NCBI RefSeq assembly: GCF_004027225.2
Contig: NW_022651106.1
Span: 62,001 to 126,000 of the forward strand
Length of the DNA: 64,000 bases
Reading direction: 5' to 3'
Origin: Strigops habroptila
Lineage: Eukaryota > Chordata > Aves > Psittaciformes > Psittacidae
Shown in pieces: positions 19,601-29,900 of the stretch. A program made the translations under genes and the position numbers. The notes below the pieces were generated by a model. The model did no database searches. It had not been told where the DNA came from and saw nothing but the letters and a program-made list of their open reading frames with translations. The first letter of the stretch is position 1. The number at the start of each line of letters is the position of its first letter.

Positions 19601-22600
19601 AGACATGGACTGGGGGGGGGGGCAGAAGAAGAAAGGGGGCGTGTCCTACACAAGCCACGCCCCATTACCTAACCACGCCCCCTACAACCAAGCCACGCCC
19701 CCTTGGCCATTCATTAACCCTTATAGGGATCAATGGGGGGGGTCCAGCTCCGCTCCCATTGGCTGCCCACACCCCCTATGGCTTAACCACGCCCCCTATG
19801 TCTTTACCACGCCCCCTATGGGTCAGAGCCGCCCCCTATGCATCAGACCCCGCCCCCTATGGGTCAAACCCCGCTCCCTATGGGTCAGAGCCCACCCCCT
19901 ATGGGTCAGAGCCCGCCGCTATGGGTCACACCCCGCTCTCTATGGGTCAAACCCTGCTCCCTATGGGTCAGACCCCGCCCCCTATGGGTCAAACCCCGCC
20001 CCCTATGGGTCAGACCCCGCCCCCTATGGGTCAGACCCCACCCCCTATGGGTCACACCCCGCCCCCTATGGGTCACACCCCGCCCCCTATGGGTCAGAGC
20101 CGCCCCCTATGGGTCACACCCCACTCCCTATGGGTCAGACCCCGCTCCCTATGGGTCAGACCCCACCCCCTATGGGTCAGAGCCGCTCCCTATGGGTCAG
20201 ACCCCACCCCCTATGGGTCAGAGCCCACCGCTATGGGTCAGACCCCACCCCCTATAGGTCAGACCCCGCCCCCTATGGGTCAGACCCCACCCCCTATGGG
20301 TCACACCCCACTCCCTATGGGTCAGACCCTGCTCCCTATGGGTCAAACCCCGCTCCCTATGGGTCAGACCCCGCTCCCTATGGGTCAGACCCCACCCCCT
20401 ATGGGTCACACCCCACTCCCTATGGGTCAGACCCTGCTCCCTATGGGTCAAACCCCGCCCCCTATGGGTCAAACCCCGCTCCCTATGGGTCAGACCCCGC
20501 TCCCTATGGGTCAGACCCCGCTCCCTATGGGTCAGAGCCCATGGCTGTGGGTCAGAGCCCGCTGCTGTGGGTCAGAGGGTTGGCCGTGGGTCAGCCCCAC
20601 CGTAGTTGGACCAGCTGCAGTAGAGGCAGTGGGCGCCGTCGGGGCTGAAGGCGACGTCCAGGACGCTCCAGCCCACGTCCCGCGCCCGGCAGCAGCGGAA
20701 GGGGCGGAGCCGGCCGCCCTCCCGCCACCAATAGAAGCGCAGCGTGTGGTCTGCGGGGGGCGGGGCCACCGTCAGGCCCCGTGGGCACACACGGAGACCC
20801 AGAGAGACCCACAGAGACACATAGAGCCCCATAGAGCCCCATAGAGACCCCATAGAGACCCACAGAGACACACAGACACCCCATAGAGACACACAGACAC
20901 CCCATAGAGACCCATAGAGACACACAGACACCCCATAGAGACCCACAGATACCCCATAGGGACCCATAGAGCCCCCATAGAGACCCATAGACACCCCATA
21001 GAGACCCATAGACACCCCATAGAGACCCATAGAGACACATAGAGACCCCATAGAGACCCATAGACACCCCATAGAGACCCATAGACACCCCATAGAGACC
21101 CATAGAGACCCATAGACACCCCATAGAGACCCATAGACACCCCATAGAGACCCATAGAGACCCATAGAGACCCCATAGAGACCCATAGAGACCCATAGAC
21201 ACCCCATAGAGACCCATAGACACCCCATAGAGACCCATAGAGACCCATAGACACCCCATAGAGACCCATAGATACCCCACAGAGACACATAGACACCCCA
21301 TATCCCCCACAGAGCCCCATAGCCACCCCATAGAGCCCCATAGATACCTCATAGACACCCCATAGACACCCCATATCCCCCCATAGAGCCCCATAGACAC
21401 CCCATATCCCCCCATAGACACCCCAGAGAGCCCCATAGATACCTCATAGAGCCCCATAGATACCCATACAGCCCCATAGACATGCCATAGAGACCCACCG
21501 ATACCCCATAGAGCCCCACAGACACCCCATATCCCCCCATAGAGACCCACAGAGACCCATAGAGACCCAATAACCCCCATTAACACCCCATATCCCCCCA
21601 CAGATACCCCATAGAGCCCCATACACACCCCATTGAGCCCCATAGAGCCCCAAAGACCCGCCACAGATGCCCCATAACTCCCATTAACACCCCATTTCCC
21701 CCCACATACAGCTCATAGAGCCCCATAGACACCCATAGAGCCCCATAGACACCCCATAGAGCCCCATAGACACCCCGTAACCCCCATTAACACCTCATAT
21801 CCCCCCCATAGACACGCCATAGACACACCATAACCCCAGCCCCACCCCCATAGACCCCCATATCCCCCCACAGACCCTCCGTAGACCCCCATATGCCCCC
21901 ATGTCCCCCCCATAGACCCCCATAGCCCCCCATAGACACCCCATAAACCCCTCAAAACCCCTTCCCCAGCCTCATAGCGCCCCATAGCCGCCCCATAGCG
22001 CCCCATAGCTGCCCCATATCTGCCCCATAGCCGCCCCATAAGCACCTTGGCAGGCGGAGACGAAGATGGAGCCATCGGGGGAGAAGAGACCACAAAAGGC
22101 CTTTTGGGGGTAGGAGTCGGCGAAAGCCTCGTGATTGGGCAGGAAACTTGGGGGGCAGAGCGGGGGGAGGCACTTAGGGGGCGCCCCATAGGCCCCATAA
22201 GTGCCCATTGCCGTCCCCCCCCCCCAGGTACTCACTAGGAGCTCAGCAGGGATCGCTCCCCATAGGAGAAGCTGCTGTTGCGGCACCGGCCCCATTCGCG
22301 CTGTGGGGAGGGGGGAGAGACCCATAGAGACCCACAGAGACCCATAGAGACCCACAGAGACCCATAGAGACCCATAGAGACCCACAGAGACCCATAGAGA
22401 CCCATAGAGGCCCATAGAGACCCCACAGAGACCCGAGACCCATAGAGACCCCATACAGACCCATAGAGAGAGACCCATAGAGACCCCACAGAGACCCACA
22501 GAGACCCACAGAGACGCCATAGCACCCCCATAGCTCCCCATACATAGAGACCCCATAGACTGCAATGGGGGTTGACCTGATGTCCCAATGGGTCCGTGTC

Positions 22601-25343
22601 TGTGTCCCCATAGAGACCCCATAGACACCCCATAGCACCCCATAGCGCCCCCTATTCCCCCATAGACACTCCATAGACACCCATAGACACTCCATAGCCC
22701 CCCATAGCGCCCCCTATTCCCCCATAGACACCCCATAGCCCCCCATAGACACCCCATAGACAACCATAGCGCCCCATATTCCCCCATAGACACCCTATAG
22801 CCCCTCATAGCCCCCCATAGACACCCCATAGACCCCCATAGACACCCCATAGACAACCATAGCGCCCCATATTCCCCCATAGACACCCTATAGCCCCTCA
22901 TAGCCCCCCATAGACACCCCATAGACCCCCATAGACACCCCATAGACAACCATAGCGCCCCATATTCCCCCATAGACACCCCATAGCCCCCCTTACGCCC
23001 CACATTCCCCCATAGACACCCCATAGCACCCCATAGACACCCACAGACACCCATAGACACCCCATATCCCCCCATAGCGCCCCATATTCCCCCATAGACA
23101 CCCCATATCCCCGTATAGACACCCCATAGCCCCCCATAGACACCCATAACCCCCGATAGACACCCCATAGCCCCCCATAGACACCCCACAAACACCCCAT
23201 AGCACCCCATAGACACCCCATAGCCCCCCATAGCGCCCCACAGCGCTCACCAGCCGCAGCAGCCGGGGCAGGTTCTCCTCGGTGGGGCGCGGCCCCGCCC
23301 CTTTCCCGCGGGCCAATAGGAGCTGAGCCTTCAGCTCGTGCCCGTCCAGCGCCCGCGTGTCCGGGGGGGGGCGGGGCTTAACGGAGCGATGTCACAAGGG
23401 GGGCGGGGCCACACCCCAAACCCCTCCCACTCCCTTAATAGGAAACCTCCTGCCCTTAAGCCCCTCCCATAGGCCACGCCCCCTCCCATAAGCCCCGCCC
23501 CTCCCTGCTCCACTGAGCCTTATGTAAGCCCCGCCCCCTCTCATAGGCCACGCCCCCTCCCAAAGCCCCGACCCTCCCTCTCTGCCCCATTGAGCCCCGT
23601 TTAAGCCCCGCCCCTCCCAAAGGCCACGCCCCCTCCCATAAGCCCCGCCCCTCCCTCTCTGCCCCATTGAGCCCCGTTTAAGCCCCGCCCCTCCCAAAGG
23701 CCACGCCCCCTCCCGTAGGCTCTGCCCCCCCTCCCGTCCAAGCCCCGCCCCCCCGTACCCGGGGGCGTGACGTCAGCGCTGCCCCACCCCCAGGGCTCCT
23801 CCTCTTCCTCTTCCTCATCCGGGGGGTCCCGCCCGGCCCGGCCCCTGTGGGGCAGCCCCATAGAGACACATAAGGGACCCACAGACACCCCATAGACATA
23901 CATAGACCCCCCAAAGAGCCCCATATCCCCCCATAAACACCCCATAGAGCCCCATAGACACCGCACAGGCACCCACAGACACCCCATAGACACCCCACAG
24001 GCACCGACAGACACCCCACAGAGCCCATAGACACCCCACAGACCCACCATGGAGCCCCATAGACACCCCATAGCAACCCATAGAGCCCCCAATGCCCCAT
24101 AGACACCCCAAAGAGCCACCAAACACCCCATAGGATGCCCCAGCCCCCCCATAAACCCCCCATAGGGCCCCAAATACACCATAGGGCACCCCACAGCCAC
24201 CCCATATCCCCCCATAAACACCCCATAACCCCCCATATACCCCACATAAACACCTCATAGACACCCCATAACCCCCCCTACCCCCCCCAGACACCCCATA
24301 TCCCCCCATAAACCCCCATAGCCACCCCATAACCCCCCACAGCCCCCATAAACACCCTATAGACACTCTCAGACCCCCATATCCCCCATATTCACCCCAT
24401 ATCCTCCCATAAACACCCCATAACACCTCATATTCCCCCCATATTCAACCCATAGACCCCCATATCCCCCCCAACCCCCCAGAGACCCCCATATCCACCC
24501 ATAAACACCCCATAACCCCCCCATTGACCCCCATGTACACCCCCTAGACCCCCATATTCACCCCATATCCCCCCATAGCCACCCCATAGACTCCTATATC
24601 CCCTCATATTCACCCCATAACCCCCCAGATACCCCCATAGCCACTCCATAACCCCCATATACACCCCATAACACCCCATATTCCCCCCATATTCAACCCA
24701 TAGTCCCCCATATCGCCCCCTAACGCCCCATATCCCCCCACAGACCCCCATAAACACCCCATAACCCCCACTGACCCCCATGTACACCCCCTAGACCCCC
24801 ATATTCACCCCATATCCCCCCATAGCCACCCCATAATCCCCCATAGCCACCCCATATCCGCCCACAGACCCGCATATCCCCCCATAGACACCCATGACCC
24901 CCCATATCCCCCCATAAACAGCCGATAACTCCCCATTAACCCCCATGTACACCCCATAACCCCCCATATTCACCCCATATCCTCCCATAAACACCCCATA
25001 TTCACCCCATAACCCCCCATAGACCTCCCATAACCCCCCATTCCCCCCCATAAACACCTCCTAACCGCCCATATCCCTCCATATCCCCCCATAGCCACCC
25101 CATAGACCCCCATATCCCCCCATAAACACCCCATATCGCCCCATAGAGACCCAATAGACCCCCCCAGCACCCCATATCCCCCCATAACCCCCTATATTCA
25201 CCCCATATCGCCCCATATCGCCCCCCCCGGTACCTGCCCAGCAGCAGGGCCAGGACCCGCCTCAGGTCGACGTCATCATCCTCCTGCCCCTCCCCCATCT
25301 CCTCCTCCGACCCCGCCCCCCAGCTGCTGCTCTGCGACCCCAT
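13639..25343 (-). CDS. DCAF11: DCAF11 (WDR23), CUL4-DDB1 substrate receptor
   Basis: WD40 substrate receptor of CRL4 ubiquitin ligases; in animals it limits NRF2-type stress responses. Thirteen coding exons: 25,234-25,343; 23,759-23,844; 23,251-23,360; 22,236-22,300; 22,046-22,146; 20,601-20,750; 19,555-19,609; 18,912-19,038; 17,991-18,176; 16,742-16,895; 15,262-15,417; 14,986-15,092; 13,639-13,722. Total 1,491 nt, 496 aa (human 546), one open frame. Start MGSQSSS matches human MGSRNSSS. Then an acidic Glu run, DTRALDGHEL, DSYPQKAFCGLFSPDG, ARDVGWSVLDVAFSPDG, GDTHTALDLR, EDDVNAVA, SNSKDQTAKLWDLRRP, PGDSSLMTYRGH and NHSGCVRDVSWHP. WDRR and WDLR are the WDxR motifs that contact DDB1. The N-terminus is shortened. 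The acceptor of the third coding exon lacks an AG (23,361-23,362 reads GG). Confidence 0.97.
13723..16735 (-). repeat. CCCCATAGA arrays in the last DCAF11 introns
   Basis: 13,740-14,945 (intron before the last exon): 11-23 bp units of CCCCATAGAGCCCCATAGACAC. 15,505-16,735: the same core with CACCCATAGCC and CCCATAGATACC variants. On the sense strand these read CTATGGGG. 15,100-15,260 is unique GC-rich sequence with two diverged copies of CCTCCCATTGGCCGCG (near 15,138 and 15,237). Many frames are open throughout; none is a gene. Confidence 0.92.
16925..17990 (-). repeat. CATTGAACCCCACTGA array in DCAF11
   Basis: 15-bp unit family CCCATTGAACCCCA / CACTCCCATTGAC, about seventy copies, beginning with a short CACCGGCACC stretch at 16,925-17,060. 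Fills the intron between the exons ending HTR and starting GDGRYVV. The inverted copy of this intron is 16 bp longer (1,111 against 1,095 bp). Confidence 0.9.
18180..18895 (-). repeat. Diverged array in DCAF11 intron 8
   Basis: Units of roughly 20-35 bp built on TTGACCACCCCATAGAGTGCCC and TTCAGCCCCATAGAAGG. Less regular than its neighbours. The inverted copy of the intron has the same length, 735 bp. Confidence 0.8.
19040..19555 (-). repeat. Short arrays in DCAF11 intron 7
   Basis: 19,085-19,235: about three copies of a 60-bp unit containing GGGGTTGACCTGATGGCCCATTGGAGTCAATGGGGCC. 19,255-19,550: CCCATAACCCACCCCATAGAGCC units. The 60-bp unit reappears singly at 22,563-22,610 in another DCAF11 intron. 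Confidence 0.8.
19780..20580 (-). repeat. 23-bp array with GC box and GGTCA word in DCAF11 intron 6
   Basis: About 33 copies of CCCCCTATGGGTCAGACCCCG (about 23 bp). Many units carry a GC box (CCCCGCCCC) and the word GGGTCA, close to a nuclear-receptor half-site. 19,620-19,780 is unique sequence rich in CCACGCCCCC. The first copy is clean; the inverted copy (52,440-53,240) is full of one-base indels. Confidence 0.88.
20790..22030 (-). repeat. CCCATAGAGACCCATAGACACC arrays in DCAF11 intron 5
   Basis: Mixed 11/22-bp units on the CCCATAGA core; near 21,300-21,900 the word CATATCCCCCCATAGA becomes common. The inverted duplication breaks within this intron, at 21,918. Confidence 0.9.
22310..25230 (-). 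repeat. Repeat-filled 5' introns of DCAF11
   Basis: 22,315-23,245: CCCATAGAGACC, then CCCATATTCCCCCATAGACACC with about 120-bp higher-order blocks. 23,370-23,755: AAGCCCCGCCCCTCCCATAGGCCACGCCCCC units with two near-identical 60-bp blocks. 23,860-25,220: CATATTCACCCCATATCCCCCCATA units with a long block repeated at about 24,530 and 24,770. Two small exons (22,236-22,300 and 23,759-23,844) and one of 110 nt are embedded between these arrays. Confidence 0.88.
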
Positions 25344-25350
25344 TGGCTGC

Positions 25351-25930
25351 CTGCGGGAGGGGCGGGACCTCCGGTTACCATAGCAACACCCCCCCACCCC
25401 ACCCCGGAGCTCCTCAGCCAATCAGGAGCCGAGGGGCTTCCCTCGGCGCCCCCCGCCGCTTCCCGCGCTCCCCCCCTCACTCCCCACCTCCCGCTGACCA
25501 ATCAGGAGCCGACCCCGCTCCCCCCCCCCCCGCGCCCTTTGTTACCGCTGACCAATCAGAGCCCACCGCGCGCGCGCCCGCCCGGCCGCCGCTCGTTGAC
25601 GTCCCCGCGCGACGCAGGGGGCGTGGCCACGCACGGCGGAGGGGAGGGGCTGTGGGGGAGCGAGCGTTCATTGGACGAGGGGAGACCACGTGGGCGCGCC
25701 ACCTCCCTGGCAGGGTAAAGGGCGCGGGGGGGGGCTGTGGGGGGGGGGAGAGCGCGATAAGCGGCGGCTCCTGGTTGGCTGATAAGGGAGCAGCGGGCGA
25801 GCGTCTCCTGATTGGCTGATAAGGGAGCGGCGGGCGGGGCGCGGAGAGGAGCCTCCCGATTGGCTGATAAGGGAGCGGCGGGCAGGGCGCGGCGCGGATG
25901 CTCCTGATTGGCTGCTGCGGGGAGCGTTTG
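25351..25930 (-). promoter_or_regulatory. DCAF11: DCAF11 promoter CpG island: RFX X-box and tandem CCAAT boxes
   Basis: The start-codon exon has an acceptor (CCCGCAG) at 25,351-25,352, so a non-coding first exon lies upstream. 25,374-25,387 reads GTTACCATAGCAAC, a perfect palindromic RFX X-box. CACGTG occurs at about 25,688. CCAAT boxes (or their reverse) occur near 25,417, 25,497, 25,548, and in four tandem units of about 37-48 bp, (A/G)TTGGCTGATAAGGGAGC, near 25,773, 25,811, 25,859 and 25,905. GC boxes are frequent. Transcription start not determined. Confidence 0.6.
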
Positions 25931-26230
25931 GCCCCGCCCACTTGGCGCCCTCCCCCCCGCATGGCCCCGCCCCTCTGGCGTCACTCCATGCCCCGCCCCC
26001 TTCTGGCCCCGCCCCAATGATGCCACGTGACCCCGGTTCAAGCCACGCCTCATCCCCAGAGGGGCTCTTTTACTGGTCCATCCAAGCGCTGCCCCCCCAT
26101 TGGCCCATGGGGGGGGGGATGTGTCATCGCTCAGCCAATGGGGGGCATGGAGGTGGGCTGAGGGCCAATCAGAGCGGGGCTGGGGCGGCCCCCACCTTGG
26201 GCAGGGGTTGGGGGGGGTGTGTCGACCAAT
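25931..26230. other. GC-rich unique spacer with further CCAAT boxes
   Basis: Non-repetitive, rich in GGCCCCGCCCC and with several CCAAT/ATTGG words (for example near 26,098, 26,135, 26,166, 26,226). Possibly the distal part of the DCAF11 promoter. No gene seen. Confidence 0.5.
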
Positions 26231-26234
26231 GAGG

Positions 26235-26965
26235 AGGGGCGCTGCGCAAGCAGCGGCCAATGGGGGGCGAGCAGGAGGGCGGCCATTGGGCATTGGTCAA
26301 CCATGATGGTCAATGGGTCCTGATGGCCATTGGCCAACCATGATGGCCACCAGCCCATGATGTCCAATGGGTCTTGATGGCCATTGGGCAACCAATAGTC
26401 AACCATGACCAATGGCCAACCGTGACCAATAGCCGTGGGTCAACGATGATGGTCAATGGGTCTTGATGGCCATTGGCCAACCATGGTCAATGGGTCCCGA
26501 TGGCCACCATCACCCCTGATGTTCAATGGGTCTTGATGGCCACTGGCCAACCAATGGTCAACCATGACCATGGCTATTGGCCAACCATGATGGCCACCAC
26601 CACCCTATGCTGGCCAATGGGTCCTGATGGCCGCCAACCCATGATGTCCAATGGGTGCTGTTGGCCACCATCCCATAATGGTCAACCATGACCAATGGTC
26701 ATGGGTCAACCATGATGGTCAATGGGTGCTGATGGCCATTGGCCAACCAATGCTCAATCACGACCATGGCCATTGGCCAACCATGATGGCTACCAGCAAC
26801 CCATGATGTCCAATGGGTCTTGATGGCCATTGGCCAACCATGATGGCCACCACCAACCCATGATGTCCAATGGGTGCTGATGGCCATTGGCCAACCATGA
26901 CGGCCTCCATCACCCCATGACGGTCAATGGGTGCTGATGGCCATTGGCCAACCATGACGACCCGC
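26235..26965. repeat. Minisatellite of ATTGGCCAACCATGATGG units between PCK2 and DCAF11
   Basis: Diverged units of about 45-60 bp: GATGGCCATTGGCCAACCATGATGGCCACC followed by CCATGATGTCCAATGGGT. About ten units carry ATTGGCCAA or a close variant, which is both an inverted CCAAT box and a TTGGCCAA palindrome. It runs up to 15 bp from the PCK2 stop codon, so the PCK2 3'UTR must read through it. No AATAAA on the minus strand is visible. Confidence 0.85.
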
Positions 26966-26980
26966 CCCACAGCTCGCCCC

Positions 26981-29900
26981 CTACATCCTCCTGACCCTGT
27001 CCTCCAGTGCCTCCAGCTCCTGCAGCAGCTCCTTGGGCAGGTGGTGCCCGAAGTTCTCCTCGTAGAAGCTCCTCAGCTCCTTGGTCTCCTGCTCCCAGAA
27101 GCTTCTGTCCATGGGGAAGAGGCTGCGGTGGCTGAGGCCGGGCAGGCCCCGCAGGTCCAGGGCCCCCTCTTTGGGCACCAGCCCCACGGGGGTGGCCTCG
27201 GCCTCGGCCTCCCCGGCCACGCGCCCGCAGATCCAGGCCAGGACGCGGGCGTTGTGCCCAAAGCCCGGCCATAAGAAGCCTCCCGATTGGTCGCGCAGGA
27301 ACCAATTGACGTGGAAGATGCGGGGGGGGCGGGCGCCGGCGCGGGCCCCCAGCTCCAGCCAATGGGCCAGGTGCTGCCCCGCGTTGTAGCCGAAGAACGG
27401 CCGCATGGCCAAGGGGTCGTGCAGCAGCTGGCGGCCTATGGGGCGCATGGCGGGGGTTAGGGGGTGGTGGGATGGAGTTATGGGGTGCTGGGGTGGGGTT
27501 ACGGGGTTAGATGGGGAGAGAAGGTGGTTATGGGGGGATAGGACCTGGATATGAGTGGTGGGACATGAGTATGGGTGGCGGGACATGGTTATGGGGTGCT
27601 GGGATGGAGTTAGGGGGTTTGGGGATATGTTTATGGGGTTAGATGGGGAGAGAAGGTGGTTATGGGGGGATAGGACCTGGATAGGGGTGGTGGGAACATG
27701 GGTATGGGGTGGTGGGATGGAGTTATGGGGTGATAGCACCTAGCTGTGGGTGGCGGGACATGCTTAGGGGGCAATAACACCCCACTATGGGTGGTGGGAC
27801 ACACTTAGGGGGCAGTAACACCCCACTATGGGGCGATAGCACGCCGCTATGGGTGTCGGGGCACACTTAGGGGGCAATAACACCCCGCTATGGGGTGATG
27901 GCACCCTGCTATGGGTGTCGGGGCACACTTAGGGGGCAATAACACCCCGCTGTGGGGTGATAGCACCCCGCTATGGGTGTCGGGGCACACTTGTGCGGCA
28001 GCAGCACCCCACTGTGGGGCGATAGCACGCCGCTATGGGTGTCGGGGCACACTTAGGGGGCAATAACACCCCGCTATGGGGCGATAGCACCCCGCTATGG
28101 GTGTCAGGACACACTTAGGGGGCAGCAGCACCCCGTTGTGGGGCGATAGCACCCCGCTATGGGTGTCGGGGCACACTTAGGGGGCAATAACACCCCGCTA
28201 TGGGGCGATAGCACCCCGCTATGGGTGTCGGGACACACTTAGGGGGCAATAACACCCCACTATGGGGTGATAGCACCCCGCTATGGGTGTCGGGACACGC
28301 TTAGGGGGCAGCAGCACCCCGCTATGGGTGTCGGGACACGCTTAGGGGGCAGCAGCACCCCGCTGTGGGTGTCAGGACACACTTAGGGGGCAGCAGCACC
28401 CCGCTGTGGGTCGCGGCGCCCTACCGCGGTGCTCGGCGGCGGCGGTGGCCTCGCTCCTCATGGCGCTGCCCAGGAAGACGCCGTGCTGCCAGCTGAACGC
28501 CTCCAGCACCAATGGCATGCCTGGGGGGGCGGTGACGTCACCGCGACGTCACCACGACATCACCCGCCTCCCCGAAGGCGATTGGATGAGGAGGAAAGGG
28601 GGCGGGGTTTTACCGTGGGGCCTCCTGCCCCCGAAGATGATGGCGTCGATGGGGACCCCCTGCGGGTCCTCCCAGGCCGGGTCCATGATGGGGCAGTTGG
28701 TGGCGGGGACGCAGAAGCGGGAGTTGGGGTGGGCGCAGGGGTGGGGGTCCCCTGTGGGGCAGCGGCCCAATCAGCGGCGCCCTAAGGGCCGGGGGGGGGG
28801 GGCGTGGCCACGGGAGGGGGGGGCGTGTCCTCACCCGGCGCCCAGGATTGGCCGAGCCAGGAGGTGAGGCGGGCGCCGGGCGGCAGCGATTGGCCCAGGC
28901 CCTCCCAGTAGGGCTGGCCGTGGCCCGTGAGCCCCACGTTGGTGAAGATGGCGTCGCGGCGCAGCGTGGCCATGGCCACCGGGTTCGTGGCCTCCGACGT
29001 GCCCGGGGCCACCCCGAAGAAACCCCGCTCCGGGTTGATGGCGCGCAGGCGGCCTGGGGGGCGATGGGGGGCGATGGGGGACTATGGGGCTATGGTGGGC
29101 TATGGGGCTGTGGGGGTAATGGGGGAATGGGGGTCTATGGGGCAACGGGGGTGATGAGGGGAATGGGGGCAATGGGGGGAACAGGGGGATGTGGGGAATG
29201 GGGGTCTATGGGGTTTATGGGGCAGTGGGGGGAATGGGGCAGTGGGGGTAATGGGGGTCTATGGGGCAGTGGGGATAATGGGGGCTATGGGGGTAATGGG
29301 GGCTATGGGGGTCTATGGGGTAATGGGAGCAATGAGGGTCTATGGGGATAATGGGGATAATGGGGGCTATGGGGGCAATGGGGGAATGGGAGTCTATGGG
29401 GTCTATGGGGCAGCGGGGGTAATGGGGGTCTATGGGGTAATGGGGGGAATGGGGGTCTATGGGGATAAGGTGGATAATGGGGGCTATGGGGTAATGGGGG
29501 GAATGGGGGGCAATGGGGGTGATGGGGGTCTATGGGGTAATGGGAGCAATGGGGGTCTGTGGGGATAATGGGGATAATGGGGGCTATGGGGGCAATGGGG
29601 GAATGGGGGTCTATGGGGGCAATGGGGGTGATGGGGGTCTATGGGGTAATGGGAGCAATGGGGGGTCTATGGGGCAATGGGGGTAATGGGGCAGTGGGGG
29701 TCTACGGGGCTATGGGGGCAATGGGGGCAATGGGGGCAATGGGAATCAATGGAGTTCAATGGGGCCAATGGGGGTTCAATGGACTCCATGGGAATCAATG
29801 GGGCTCAATGGGGCCAATGCCCCTCTGGGGGCCTCCGTGACCCGGCCCCCCCCCAAGCACTGCTGGCTATGGGGTGTCCATGGGGTGTCCATGGGGTGTC

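Noticed and set aside
27460-27660. Telomere-like GGGTTAGGGG words
   Set aside because: Only scattered single matches inside the GGGGTGCTGGGATGGAGTTA array; no TTAGGG tandem run.
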